Source: an uncultured Chromatiaceae bacterium
GTDB taxonomy: Bacteria > Pseudomonadota > Gammaproteobacteria > DRLM01
Assembly: GCA_945787555.1 (NCBI GenBank)
Contig: CALZJG010000026.1
Location: forward strand, 64,230 to 119,019
Length of the DNA: 54,790 nucleotides
Reading direction: 5' to 3'
Shown: positions 38,696-47,780 of the stretch, in pieces
How positions within the stretch are numbered: position 1 is the stretch's first letter
Layout of the letters: each line of letters starts with the position of its first letter
Position numbers and translations under genes: made by a program
Notes under the pieces: generated by a model
Seen by the model: only the letters and a program-made list of their open reading frames with translations
What the model was told of the DNA's origin: nothing
The model's database searches: none

Positions 38696-40408
38696 TCAAC
38701 CGCACCTCAAAATCGCCATGCCATGCCCAGCTAGCGCCACGCGGACATGGGCGCGGCCCTGATGCTCCTCCACCGTATGACGGCGTTCAGGATCGAGCAA
38801 GTCGTGCATGACTTGGCCGGGGGCGCTCAAGCGCCTATCCACGGTGAGGTAATCGGCGCGTGGCGTGGCCTCCAGGTTTAATGCGACCAGCACTTCCTCG
38901 GTGTCCAGGATGCGTGAATAGGCCAAGGTGCAATGGTCGTCCCGGGGATGCGCGAAGTTGCTGCCATTGACAGAGATCTCGCGAAAGTATTGCCGGCCGT
39001 AACGCAGCGCCGGCTCACGGCTGCGCGTCGCGGCCACGGCGGCGATGCCGCGATAAATGTCATGTTCTCGATTGAAGAAGTGACGGCCGCTGCTGCCGAA
39101 GGCGCCCCAGGCACCCCCGAACATGCATTCGCGCACATGGCTGTCGTCGCCGCCACCGCCGTCGAAGCCTTGTTCCGTTCCGTAATAGATGCACGGTACG
39201 CCCTGGCTGGTAAGTAAATAGGCCAGGGCCAGCACCGCTTGCTGCGGATAGGGGTTGTGGTGCATGAAGCGCCGGTAAGGGCGCGCCATCTGATCATGGT
39301 TGTCTATAAAGGTGACGAAATAGCGTCCGGCGGCGCCGTGATCGGCATAGTGCTCGTGCAAGGCATCGTAACGGGCGCGTAACAAGGCCGGGCTGGCGAA
39401 GCCCTTAAGGACGTCCTCAAGGATGAAGTAGAGCGGAAAATCCAGCGCCGCGTCCAAAGAAGGGAAGCGTTCGCGGGTGCCCTCGATGCGGGCGTTGCGG
39501 CCTAAGTAGCGCTGTATCGTGTCGTCGTCGGCGACGATTTCGCCGAACAAGAAGAAGTTGTGCTTGCCGATGCGTTGGGCGTACTCGCGGATGGCGTTAC
39601 AAAAAATCGCCGTGGCCGAGTCTTCCATGTGTTTGACCGTATCGATGCGAAAACCGTCCAGATCGGCGGCGGCGATCCAATATTTGTAGACCTTGATGAG
39701 GGTGTCGAGCACCTCGGGGCGAGGCAGGTCGAGTTCCTTAAGGCTGAGAAAATCACCGTTACGCGCTTCAGTGGCATCGTACCAATTGCGAATCTGGCCG
39801 CGGCGCTTAAAGGCTTCGGGGGTCTGTAGTTCCTGCGGCCAGACGGCGTCGTCGTCTTGCAAGCCGGCGGCGGGATCGGCTTCGCGCCAGAAACCGAAGG
39901 AAAAGCTCGTGTCCTGGTAGTAATAATAGGGGTGATCACCCGGATAGCCCCAGACGTCGCCCGAGTGGTTGAGCACCACATCGAGGATGACGTACATGCC
40001 GCGCGCGTGGGCTTCGCGGGCCAGATGTTGCAAGTCCTCCAGCGTACCGAAGCGCGGGTCGACCTGCAGGTAATCCTGGATGCCATAGCCGTGATAGGAG
40101 TCGGCGCTGTCAGGGCGGTTCTTCAGGATCGGGCTCAGCCAAACTGCAGTACAGCCCAAGCCCTCGATGTAGTCCAAGCGTCGCGCCAGGCCGCGTAGGT
40201 TGCCGCCTTGAAAATGGTGGCGATGACCCGCATCGGCGGCGGGGGCGCCGTCGCTGGCTGAATAGGGCGGTACGCTGGGGTTGTTGTTGTCGAATCGATC
40301 CACCAGCAGGAAATAAATGAACTGGTCGCGCCAATCCGCCGGCGAGGGATGCAGTGGCAGGCGGGGCTGGAAGCTCAACTCGTTCGCGGAATGAAAGGCG
40401 GTGGGCAT
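38696..40408 (-). CDS. GH13 alpha-amylase family enzyme (cytoplasmic)
   Basis: A 570-residue glycoside hydrolase 13 enzyme acting on alpha-1,4 glucans or related sugars. The conserved regions are DVVLNHSG (region I), DGFRIDTVKH with the catalytic nucleophile Asp (II), FLFGEI with the acid/base Glu (III) and FIDNHDQ (IV). There is no signal peptide, so it should be intracellular and may work on glycogen or maltodextrins. A strong AAGGAGG site precedes the ATG at 40408. It sits between two chemoreceptor genes and no other glycan genes are nearby. Confidence 0.93.
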   Translation of the reverse strand: MPTAFHSANELSFQPRLPLHPSPADWRDQFIYFLLVDRFDNNNPSVPPYSASDGAPAADAGHRHHFQGGNLRGLARRLDYIEGLGCTAVWLSPILKNRPDSADSYHGYGIQDYLQVDPRFGTLEDLQHLAREAHARGMYVILDVVLNHSGDVWGYPGDHPYYYYQDTSFSFGFWREADPAAGLQDDDAVWPQELQTPEAFKRRGQIRNWYDATEARNGDFLSLKELDLPRPEVLDTLIKVYKYWIAAADLDGFRIDTVKHMEDSATAIFCNAIREYAQRIGKHNFFLFGEIVADDDTIQRYLGRNARIEGTRERFPSLDAALDFPLYFILEDVLKGFASPALLRARYDALHEHYADHGAAGRYFVTFIDNHDQMARPYRRFMHHNPYPQQAVLALAYLLTSQGVPCIYYGTEQGFDGGGGDDSHVRECMFGGAWGAFGSSGRHFFNREHDIYRGIAAVAATRSREPALRYGRQYFREISVNGSNFAHPRDDHCTLAYSRILDTEEVLVALNLEATPRADYLTVDRRLSAPGQVMHDLLDPERRHTVEEHQGRAHVRVALAGHGMAILRCG

Positions 40409-40478
40409 GACGGCCTCCTTGCGCCAGGCAATAGGTTTCCTCTTGCCTAACTATAGCCTGTTCGGCGCGGGGGGGGGA

Positions 40479-42101
40479 CTATGTCTTGAAGGCGGAGACC
40501 AAGGATTGCAGGCGGGTGGCCAGTTGCGCGATGTCCTCGCTGGTGGCGGCGACTTGTTGCACGCTATGGGAATTTTGGTCGGCCCCGGCGCGGATGTTGG
40601 TCACGCTGCGACCGATGCTTTCGCTCACCGCGTTTTGTTCCTCGGCGGCGCTGGCGATTTGGGTAGTCATGTCGCTGGCGCTGGTGACGGCTTGCACAAT
40701 GGTATCGAAGGAGAGTTGCGTGTCTTTGGCTTGATCGACACTGCGTACGGCCTGGTCGTGACCGCGGCCCATGACCGTCACGGCTTCTTGAGTGCCTTGT
40801 TGCAGACGCTCGATCATCTTGTGGATTTCGCCGGTGGATTTTTGGGTGCGTTGCGCGAGTGTGCGCACTTCGTCGGCCACCACGGCGAAGCCACGGCCTT
40901 GCTCACCGGCGCGGGCGGCCTCGATAGCGGCATTGAGGGCTAATAGATTGGTCTGCTCGGCGATCTCACGAATCACATCCAAGATGGATCCGATGCTGGC
41001 GCTGTCCTGCTCCAAGGTATGTATGACCTCGGTGGCCTTGCCGACCTCGTCCGCCAGGGCGTTGATGGTCGTCATGGTCGCGGAAATCACCGAGCGACCT
41101 TGCCCCGCTTCGTGATCTGCCTTGCCGGTGGCGTCGGCCGCGGCCAGGGCGCTGCGTGCCACATCGTGGGCGGTCTGACTCATCTCGGTGATCGCCGTGG
41201 CCACTTGATCGGTTTCCTCGCGTTGGCGCGAGACATCGCCGGCGGTTTGGTGGGTGATGCTGGATAACTCCTCGGAGGAGGTGGCCAGGTGACTGGTCGC
41301 TTCCATGACTTTGATAACCAGGGCATGGATCTTGGAAGTGTAGGCATTGAATCCCCGGCTCAGTTCGGCGATTTCATCCCGGCCCTGGTCGTTTAAACGT
41401 GCCGAAAGATCGCCTTCACCTTCGGCGATGTCATGCATTTGACGCGCCACGCGCTTGATGGGGCGGACGATGGTCTTGATGCTGAACAGCGCGATGAAGG
41501 TGCTCAATAACACGCCCACCACGAGGGTAATGACAATGGTCGATGCGACCCTGGTGACGATGTCGTTGATGGTTTCGGTCCGGCTCTCGACTTGGCTGTC
41601 GCCTAATTCCTCCAGCTCCTCGACATAGTCGAGCAAGCTCGAGGTTGTTTGGTAATAGGCGGTTTTTGTTCCTTCCAGTGCGGCGGAACCCCCGTCCCGA
41701 GCGGTGAGGGCGTTGAGCAGGTCAGTACGAGCCGCTGCTTGTTTCGCCATCAGCTGATCGAGTTGCTTGAGGTGGGCGGCGTCGATCAAACCCGAAGCGC
41801 GCATGCGTCCGAGCGCCTCGTCGGCGAAGTCTAGGGCGACATTCAATTCCTTGCGCTGCTGTTGGGCTTCCGAGTTGGAAATACCGGGGGTCGCGAGGCG
41901 GCTGACCGCCAGCATTTGGCGCTGAATGCCTATCGTCCCTTCCATGGAGCCGTCGGCGGCATCCCAGGCTTGAGTGGTGATGAAGGTCAGCTCTTGGGAT
42001 AGTCGGTCGGCACCGAAATAGCCCACCAGACCGCAAATGATCAATAGGGCGCACATGGCGCCGTAGCCCGCCCCGATTTTGGTGCCCACCTTCTTGAACA
42101 T
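40479..42101 (-). CDS. Methyl-accepting chemotaxis protein with HAMP domain
   Basis: A 540-residue transmembrane chemoreceptor. Helices at about residues 10-30 and 188-210 bracket a periplasmic helical bundle (about 32-187). HAMP covers about 210-265 and the signalling domain about 290-540, with the tip [20 protein letters not shown]. No C-terminal CheR-binding pentapeptide is seen. The ligand is unknown. An AAGGAG site precedes the ATG at 42101. A FliA-like promoter lies upstream, and the EAL gene precedes it on the same strand. Confidence 0.94.
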   Translation of the reverse strand: MFKKVGTKIGAGYGAMCALLIICGLVGYFGADRLSQELTFITTQAWDAADGSMEGTIGIQRQMLAVSRLATPGISNSEAQQQRKELNVALDFADEALGRMRASGLIDAAHLKQLDQLMAKQAAARTDLLNALTARDGGSAALEGTKTAYYQTTSSLLDYVEELEELGDSQVESRTETINDIVTRVASTIVITLVVGVLLSTFIALFSIKTIVRPIKRVARQMHDIAEGEGDLSARLNDQGRDEIAELSRGFNAYTSKIHALVIKVMEATSHLATSSEELSSITHQTAGDVSRQREETDQVATAITEMSQTAHDVARSALAAADATGKADHEAGQGRSVISATMTTINALADEVGKATEVIHTLEQDSASIGSILDVIREIAEQTNLLALNAAIEAARAGEQGRGFAVVADEVRTLAQRTQKSTGEIHKMIERLQQGTQEAVTVMGRGHDQAVRSVDQAKDTQLSFDTIVQAVTSASDMTTQIASAAEEQNAVSESIGRSVTNIRAGADQNSHSVQQVAATSEDIAQLATRLQSLVSAFKT

Positions 42102-42159
42102 TTATACGACTCCTTGTTCGGTAATGACTTTCGTGGTGAGGTGTCCGCGAATGCCAGTG

Positions 42160-42186
42160 TTAGCGTCCGCTAATGCCTGATCTTGA
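42160..42186 (-). promoter_or_regulatory. Weak candidate sigma-28 promoter for the HAMP chemoreceptor
   Basis: On the minus strand TCAA, 15 bp, GACGCTAA (3 of 4 and 6 of 8 matches to TAAA-N15-GCCGATAA), 58 bp before the ATG. It is weaker than the other two candidates. Confidence 0.35.
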
Positions 42187-42196
42187 GCCGGCGGGC

Positions 42197-43564
42197 CTAT
42201 TTGCCCAGTTGAACGTCGTGCCCCGCTTCGGATTGTTGATCCACTGTGGCCAGCCAGCTACTGTCAGCGGGCTGTAAGTCCTGAGTCGGGCGGCCGAACA
42301 AATAGCCCTGTCCATAATCCACGCCCAGTTCGCGGAGGCTGAGATATTCTCCCGGCTGTTCGATGCCCTCCGCGATGATTTGCGAACCGATGCCGCGCGC
42401 CAGGCTGACCATGGCCTGGACGATTTGCTGCTTGATGTAGCTGTGGTGGATATTGCGCACCAGGGCGATATCCAGCTTCATGTAGCCGGGATTGAGCTCC
42501 ATGATGCGCTCCAGGTCGGAGTAGCCGTTGCCGATGTCGTCGCTGGCTTGAACAATTCCGATGTCGGAATAGTCCTTCATCGAATCACGGAACAAGTCGT
42601 AGTTGTCGATGGCGAGTTTTTCGTTGATTTCGAACACGACGTTGTGCGGTTTGATCTTAAGGTCATGCAGCAGCTCCTCGAGATATTTGCCGCGAAATTC
42701 CGGGTCGTGAATGGTCATGGTCAGGGTGTTCACGAAAATTTTGGTGTCGCTTTCCAGTTCCTTGGCGCGCTCAAAGGCTTTTCTGCGGCAGAGCGTGTCC
42801 AGTTCGAAAGACAGGCCGAATTCTTCGGCAAGGACGAACAGCAGCAAGGGGCTGGCGAACTCAGTGTCGGCGGGGCCGCGGGAGAGGGCCTCGTAGCCGA
42901 TCGCGTTCAGACTCTGCATATCGACGATGGGTTGAAACACAGTCTGGATGTCTTGTTGAATAATGAGTTTCTGCAGCGTGTACTTGCTGTGAAAGTTGTG
43001 CCTAGTGGCAAGGAATTCCCCCATATTTTTGGAGTGGCTGACCAGGCGTGTGATCTGGCGGATGTTGTTGATCATGGGGTTCTTGATCACCATGGCGCAC
43101 CCGACCGCGGGTTTGGTGTGAGTCTTAGTGTAGGGGTAGAAGAGATTGAAGGTCCGTTGATCGATGCTGACGCGGGTGCGCTCGGTGATTTGTTCTAGGT
43201 GGTCGAGTAGTAGTGTAGTTTGGTCACGCGGCGGTGTAAGAAAGAATATGAAAGTATCGACGTCGAACAGATCCACCAGGAAGATGTCACTATCGCGGAA
43301 TTCACCTTGTTTGACTTCTTTGAGTAATTGCGTGACCTCGCCCAGCAATTTGTTGTAGACCTGGCTGCCGTACTGGTATTCGATTTTGTGCAGCATCGGT
43401 ATTTGTATGGTGATACAGGCGAGGTATTGAGCATTCACCAGGATCTTTTCGATATTGCCGTATTCCTTGATGAGTGTCGGAGATTCCACCGCCTGGTTGT
43501 AATAGAAGTCCTTGTGGATGGTGGCGGATACGTAATCCGGCTTGAGCGGGGGGGCGGAACTCAT
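42197..43564 (-). CDS. EAL-domain cyclic-di-GMP phosphodiesterase
   Basis: A 455-residue cytoplasmic protein. The C-terminal EAL domain (about residues 205-435) keeps the catalytic set: YEALSRG, FVNTL, VFEINEKLA, ASDDIGNGYS, YMKLD and IAEGIEQ, ending in GQGYLFGRP. It should therefore hydrolyse c-di-GMP. The N-terminal 200 residues look like a diverged GGDEF-type domain without the GGDEF motif and no membrane segment. A TGGAGATG ribosome site and a candidate FliA promoter lie upstream, linking it to motility. Confidence 0.92.
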   Translation of the reverse strand: MSSAPPLKPDYVSATIHKDFYYNQAVESPTLIKEYGNIEKILVNAQYLACITIQIPMLHKIEYQYGSQVYNKLLGEVTQLLKEVKQGEFRDSDIFLVDLFDVDTFIFFLTPPRDQTTLLLDHLEQITERTRVSIDQRTFNLFYPYTKTHTKPAVGCAMVIKNPMINNIRQITRLVSHSKNMGEFLATRHNFHSKYTLQKLIIQQDIQTVFQPIVDMQSLNAIGYEALSRGPADTEFASPLLLFVLAEEFGLSFELDTLCRRKAFERAKELESDTKIFVNTLTMTIHDPEFRGKYLEELLHDLKIKPHNVVFEINEKLAIDNYDLFRDSMKDYSDIGIVQASDDIGNGYSDLERIMELNPGYMKLDIALVRNIHHSYIKQQIVQAMVSLARGIGSQIIAEGIEQPGEYLSLRELGVDYGQGYLFGRPTQDLQPADSSWLATVDQQSEAGHDVQLGK

Positions 43565-43644
43565 CGGTGCGACATCTCCAGAAGCATCTGGCAGTCCCGC
43601 GCGGTGACTGCGAGCGTGAAATTGTCAGTGTCTTGATGGCATAG

Positions 43645-43671
43645 CTGTCGGCAGGCGCGCTGCGGCCTTTA
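43645..43671 (-). promoter_or_regulatory. Candidate sigma-28 (FliA) promoter for the EAL gene
   Basis: On the minus strand TAAA, 15 bp, GCCGACAG. The -35 matches perfectly and the -10 at 6 of 8, with the exact consensus spacing. It lies 81 bp before the EAL ATG. Confidence 0.6.
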
Positions 43672-43693
43672 GGACGGTGGCGGCCGGCCGGGT

Positions 43694-44503
43694 CTATTTG
43701 TTGCCACTGGCAAGCAAGTATTCGTGGGGAATGACCAGGCGTCCGTTGCGCACGAAATCAGCGGCGTAGCCCGCCACCTCATCGCGCACGGCGCGGTGCT
43801 CGTGTTCGGGCAGGGCGTCGAGTTGGGTTTTGAGGATCTCCGAGGCGGCGAGCAGATCCCAGTATTGAGCGTAGGAGTCGAATTGATAGTCGAAGCGATG
43901 GGTTTGAATGTCGAAGTTCTGGTATCCCGCTTTGCGCAGTAGCGCGGCCAGGGTTTGCGGATCGCCCAGGGAGGTGGCGATCGCCAGCGGGGGGTGCAGA
44001 TCCGGCGGCAGGCGATCCTCGAATGCGCGTTGCGCCCATTGCAGGGTGGTCATGGATTCGGGGCGGCCCCACACCGCTAAGGCGTAGCGGCCGCCCGGCT
44101 TTACTACCCTGTGCATTTCCCGCAGGCCGAGTTCGGGATCTTCGAGCAACATGATGCCGAAGCGGCACATTGCACGGTCAAAGCTTGCAGTGGGAAAATC
44201 CAGGCGCTCCGCGGGCATGCATAAGAATTGAATTCCGCGCAGGCCGCCGGCACGCGCCTTGGCTTGCGCAGCGCGCACCATACCGGGTGCGGCGTCCACA
44301 CCCACGATGTCGGCTGCATCGTCTAGGCGTTGCGCTAACGTCAATGCGGGCTCGCCGGTGCCGGACGCCAGGTCAATAATATGCTGTCCCGCGTGCGCGT
44401 TGAGGGCGTCCAGCAGGGTCTCGCTCACCGGTGCGAGGTGCGGCAGCCAGAGGTCGAACTTGGCGGCGATTTGATCCCAGTCAGGTTGTGTATTGTTGGG
44501 CAT
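43694..44503 (-). CDS. Class I SAM-dependent methyltransferase (UbiE-like)
   Basis: A 269-residue methyltransferase of the Methyltransf_11 type. Motif I reads IIDLASGTGEPALTLA, followed by VGVDAAPGMVRAA (ribose-binding Asp), an AERLDFPTASFD region and MHRVVKPGGRYALAVW. The substrate is unknown. I chose the ATG at 44503 (MPNNTQPDWDQ); a GTG/ATG 51 bp upstream is in frame but adds an unconserved leader. Confidence 0.88.
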   Translation of the reverse strand: MPNNTQPDWDQIAAKFDLWLPHLAPVSETLLDALNAHAGQHIIDLASGTGEPALTLAQRLDDAADIVGVDAAPGMVRAAQAKARAGGLRGIQFLCMPAERLDFPTASFDRAMCRFGIMLLEDPELGLREMHRVVKPGGRYALAVWGRPESMTTLQWAQRAFEDRLPPDLHPPLAIATSLGDPQTLAALLRKAGYQNFDIQTHRFDYQFDSYAQYWDLLAASEILKTQLDALPEHEHRAVRDEVAGYAADFVRNGRLVIPHEYLLASGNK

Positions 44504-44855
44504 AGTCTGTCGTGCTTTCGGGGCGTGATTTTCCGCATAGTTGATGGCGCGCACGGCGCAACCGCGAGTGTTTTCGGTGCAATAGCGATTCTATTGTACG
44601 CCCCCGGGAATCGGGGTAAGCTGTGCACCGGGTCCGGGTTTTTGCCCCGATCTCCCTCGTTATCAACTTTGCCATTACATGGTCGGTTGCGTCGGGAGTC
44701 GGGCTAAGCTCGGCCGGCTGTGGGGTTCAACATCCGATGCCGTTTCGCAGAAGTGGGATCGTGGTGAGGGATCTCGGTTAATTGTCCAATGGCGTTCTAG
44801 AGAACTCCCTAAGTAATGGGTGGGGTGAACGTCGGTTCTTGAGAGTGATGAATTT
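44504..44855. other. 352 bp divergent gap without a gene
   Basis: The gap separates the leftward methyltransferase from the rightward RRM gene. Several T- and A-rich stretches occur around 44580-44600 and 44780-44855, which may hold the RRM promoter and leader, but I cannot define boxes with confidence. Confidence 0.4.
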
Positions 44856-45125
44856 ATGAAATCGATCTATGTCGGCAATCTGCCCTTTAGTTCTACCGAA
44901 GAAGACATCCGCGGCTTGTTCGAGCAATACGGCGCGGTGCACTCCGTTAAATTGATTTCCGATCGTGAAACCGGTCGTCCGCGTGGTTTTGCGTTCGTCG
45001 AAATGGATGATTCATCGGCCAACAATGCCATCTCCGGCCTGAACGGCAAGGATGTGGGTGGTCGCCCTCTGCGCATCAATGAGGCGCGTGAGCGCGAGCA
45101 GCGTGGCCCGGGTCGCATGCGTTAA
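44856..45125 (+). CDS. RRM-type RNA-binding protein
   Basis: An 89-residue single RNA recognition motif protein. RNP2 is IYVGNL and RNP1 is RGFAFVEM, with the aromatic residues that stack on RNA in place. The short tail is basic (EREQRGPGRMR). Bacterial proteins of this type bind mRNA and are often cold-induced. A monocistronic unit is suggested by the long upstream gap and a strong terminator after the stop. Confidence 0.95.
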   Translation: MKSIYVGNLPFSSTEEDIRGLFEQYGAVHSVKLISDRETGRPRGFAFVEMDDSSANNAISGLNGKDVGGRPLRINEAREREQRGPGRMR

Positions 45126-45158
45126 TTTGTCCGCATTTCGGTAACGCGAGGTTGCCGG

Positions 45159-45199
45159 CATCTACCCGGCCATACAGGCCGGGTAGATGATCTGTTTTT
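45159..45199 (+). terminator. Rho-independent terminator after the RRM gene
   Basis: A perfect 13 bp stem (45159-45171 with 45177-45189), 5-base loop, then ATCTGTTTTTG. It begins 33 bp after the stop. Confidence 0.93.
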
Positions 45200-45300
45200 G
45201 CTGTTTGATTAAGGCGGTCGGGCGCCCGCGCTGGCCGGCTACAAATGTCTTTTTCGCCTATTTCATCTAAAGCGCCTCCCCTGGACGGCCGACATGCTCC

Positions 45301-45567
45301 GTGATGTCAGCGATGTTGTGCACGGGGCGGCTTATCATGTTGAGTTTCATTCTTGGCTTGGTCTACCGCTTCGAGCAAGCGCATGCTTGTGCGCCCAATC
45401 GGCTCTATCTCAATCAGCACCATTACCGTCGCTTGACTCTGGAGCTGAATGGCAACGGCGATGCGCCACAGAGGATCGCCGGGCTGGGTGTGCAGGTGCT
45501 CATTCATGCAAGTGTGCAGCATCCGCGCTTGATGCGGGTGTCTGACGGCCGAGTGCATTGCGCCTGA
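45301..45567 (+). CDS. Possible small hypothetical protein
   Basis: An 88-residue frame; starting at the ATG at 45337 would give 76 residues beginning MLSFILGLVYRFEQAH. The sequence looks protein-like (NRLYLNQHHYRRLTLELNG), but there is no clear ribosome site and no recognised family. A shadow frame runs on the other strand. It is 46 bp before the DUF3301 gene. I report it as tentative. Confidence 0.3.
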   Translation: MMSAMLCTGRLIMLSFILGLVYRFEQAHACAPNRLYLNQHHYRRLTLELNGNGDAPQRIAGLGVQVLIHASVQHPRLMRVSDGRVHCA

Positions 45568-45613
45568 GATTGGTTTTGGTGCGCGGCTGCCTTGCGCAGT
45601 ACACTGCCGGTGC

Positions 45614-45964
45614 ATGTCCAATCTCGTGGTCGCGCTTGCTGTCATCTTTTTGCTGGTATGGTTCTGGCAGGACAGCTTGCGCGCGCGCGGTCGCGCGATA
45701 GGCGCCGCGCGGAAAATGTGTAGTGATGTAGATGTGCAGTGGTTGGATCAGACCGTGGCGTTGGCGCGGCTGCGTCCTGCGCGCAGGCCTGGCGGTGGCT
45801 GGACATTGCGACGCTGGTATCGCTTCGAATTCAGCGAGGATGGTGTGACACGCCGCGTCGGCCATGTGGTGCTAGAGGCTGGGCGCGTGACCGGCATTGA
45901 GATGGACAGCCAGGGCGGGCGGACCTTTTCTGGGGAGAAAGCCCGTGGGGCCGATGAAGATTAG
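45614..45964 (+). CDS. DUF3301 domain-containing membrane-anchored protein
   Basis: A 116-residue protein with an N-terminal helix (VVALAVIFLLVWFW) and the DUF3301 pattern: FWQDSLRARGRAIGAARKMC, then VQWLDQTVALARLRPARRP and RRWYRFEFSEDGVTRRVGHV. It is anchored in the inner membrane with a cytoplasmic domain by the positive-inside pattern. The function of the family is unknown. It precedes an NmrA-like gene by 94 bp. Confidence 0.9.
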   Translation: MSNLVVALAVIFLLVWFWQDSLRARGRAIGAARKMCSDVDVQWLDQTVALARLRPARRPGGGWTLRRWYRFEFSEDGVTRRVGHVVLEAGRVTGIEMDSQGGRTFSGEKARGADED

Positions 45965-46058
45965 GCTCTCGAGACTTGATTCGATGCATCTGACGATGCA
46001 CAGTAGCGCCCTGGGTTTGATCGCGACACTGATGTGGCTTTGGAAGGAGGCGGTGGGC

Positions 46059-46940
46059 ATGACGGTTTTGGTGATAGGTGGAACGGGCGTCGCCGGCAGT
46101 GCCGTGGTGGAGCGGCTCCAGCAGGCGGGTAGTGACGTGCGTTGCATGACCCGCTACTCGAATAAGGTCCCCGATATGCCCTCCGGCGTGAAGGGCGTGG
46201 TCGGCGACTTGGCCAAACCCAGTACCTTGGGCTTGGCTTTCACTGGCGTGGACAGCGTCTTCATGTTGACGCCGTTGAGCCAGAATGAAACCGATATGGG
46301 TCTGGCGGCAGTGGCTGCTGCGCAAGAGGCGGGGGTCCAGCGCCTGGTGTATATGTCGGTGCCAATGCGACCCGGTACCGAGCGTATTCCTCACTTCAAG
46401 AGCAAGCTCCCCGTCGAGCAGGCCATCAAAGATTCGGGTATTCCATATACCTTGCTGCGCCCCAATAATTTCTATCAGAACGACTACTTGTGGTGCCGCG
46501 CCGCAGTGATGTCCTATGGCGTGTATCCGCAGCCCATCGGTTCCGTGGGCCTGAATCGCGTCGATGTGCGGGACGTCGCTGATGCGGCGGTCAACGCCTT
46601 GACCCAGGCAGGATTTGAAGGGAAGGATTTTCCGCTCCACGGTCCGGATTTGCTCACCGGCGAAATGGTGGCGCTGACTTTCAGCAACCATCTCGGTCGT
46701 CAGATCCGCTATGGTGGGGACAGCCTGGAATACTGGGCCAAGCAGGCTCAGCACATGATGCCGGAGTGGATGGTTAAGAGCCTCAGGGCGATGTACGAGT
46801 ATGTTCAACAGCGCGGTATGATTGCCAATGCGAGCGAATTGGCACAGACACAAGCCATTCTTGGCCACCCCCCGCGCGGCTTCGACGCCTTCGTCACCGA
46901 AATCCTCCCATTGTGGCAGAGTGAGATTGACGCTGGCTGA
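46059..46940 (+). CDS. NmrA-like NAD(P)-binding protein (atypical SDR)
   Basis: A 293-residue Rossmann-fold protein. The nucleotide motif is VLVIGGTGVAGSAVVERL at the start; RPNNFYQND and MRPGTERIPHFKSK are typical of NmrA/HSCARG or quinone reductase-like relatives. The catalytic Tyr-x3-Lys of classic SDRs is absent, so it may be a redox sensor or reductase. I chose the ATG at 46059 because AAGGAGG lies 8 nt upstream; the frame is open earlier but overlaps DUF3301. Confidence 0.88.
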   Translation: MTVLVIGGTGVAGSAVVERLQQAGSDVRCMTRYSNKVPDMPSGVKGVVGDLAKPSTLGLAFTGVDSVFMLTPLSQNETDMGLAAVAAAQEAGVQRLVYMSVPMRPGTERIPHFKSKLPVEQAIKDSGIPYTLLRPNNFYQNDYLWCRAAVMSYGVYPQPIGSVGLNRVDVRDVADAAVNALTQAGFEGKDFPLHGPDLLTGEMVALTFSNHLGRQIRYGGDSLEYWAKQAQHMMPEWMVKSLRAMYEYVQQRGMIANASELAQTQAILGHPPRGFDAFVTEILPLWQSEIDAG

Positions 46941-47421
46941 GCGCTTGGTCGATCTCGTGTGAATCGTGTTTCTCATCAGCGATCCGGAGGGCCTGCAACT
47001 GCGCCTGAGCGAACTGCTTGGCCGATTGCCTGTTAAATGCCCCCCGCGCCGTAGTTCCACCCGTCACTGTGCGGTGAAGGGGCGATGATGAATGAAGCTG
47101 TCCAACTCGGGTCGCTCACCGCGATACTGGCCTCCAACAAGAACCTGCCCGTCTCATAAGTCTATCAAGCCCGAGTTGTGCACTTTGGTGGCCAGCCTTT
47201 AGGGCGCGCATGTCCTGTCTCGGTGGTTACAAAGTCCTCCTTGTCCTGCCGCCGCGCTTATTCTAGCGCGACCGGGGGGGGCAGCAATCCGGATTTTCAG
47301 CCCCCCATGAGGGTGGGTTCAAGTCCTTGCCGCGGGGGGTCGCTATAGGAACTGAGTAGCCTGTTCCGGATGAGCAGTGTACCGGAAGCGGGGAAATGGA
47401 CCGCCTGCGGAGGATAGAACC
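46941..47421. other. 481 bp without a recognised gene
   Basis: The region holds short coding-like pieces, such as SDPEGLQLRLSELLGRLPV after 46980 and MNEAVQLGSLTAILASNKN after 47087. Each is ended by a stop and neither matches a family I know. A G-rich, partly self-complementary stretch at 47268-47343 is discussed under rejected items. The promoter of the small gene at 47422 probably lies at the right end. Confidence 0.4.
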
Positions 47422-47553
47422 ATGTTAGATTTTGTTGTCGAAGCCATAGTCATCGCCTTTGTCATTGGTGCCATGATGGGCGCCCTGGTCGCGGTGCACC
47501 TAGCCAGCCCGAAGAAAGAACCCACCAAAGAAGTCGAAGAGGTACTGGAGTAA
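47422..47553 (+). CDS. Tiny single-span membrane protein (43 residues)
   Basis: A 43-residue frame with a good ribosome site (GGAGGA, 8 nt upstream). It has an N-terminal membrane helix (VVEAIVIAFVIGAMMGALVAVHLA) followed by a charged tail SPKKEPTKEVEEVLE. The clean hydrophobic-then-charged layout, start context and stop argue that it is real, although very short. No family recognised. It lies 227 bp before lemA on the same strand. Confidence 0.6.
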   Translation: MLDFVVEAIVIAFVIGAMMGALVAVHLASPKKEPTKEVEEVLE

Positions 47554-47780
47554 TCCTCCATGACCTGACGAGCGTGGCTCGCCGGCGCCGCGGTGCTGGC
47601 GAGTCATGATCGTCGCGGTGGGCAGCAAGCCCGCATCTAACTTGCGCCCCATCGTTTGCCGCGTGAGCGTGGCCAGCCACCGTTCGATCGCGCTTCAGCA
47701 AGCCGTTAATGATTGAAACCTCGGCGCAAGTGCCGATACAGTGCCTGTTCTGAATCATGTTTTACGGGAGGAGCGGGTTG

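Noticed and set aside
45831-47060. A 409-codon minus-strand frame opposite the NmrA-like gene
   Set aside because: The plus-strand gene has a clear ribosome site and Rossmann motif; the reverse frame is His/Gln/Arg-rich and crosses the gene boundaries.
47268-47343. A 76 nt stretch with 6 bp terminal pairing (GCGACC/GGTCGC) and a TTCAAGT T-loop-like sequence, suggesting a tRNA
   Set aside because: The T-loop is about three bases out of register, the T-arm stem does not pair, no D or anticodon stem forms, and no CCA follows. A chance G-rich hairpin or an old fragment is more likely.
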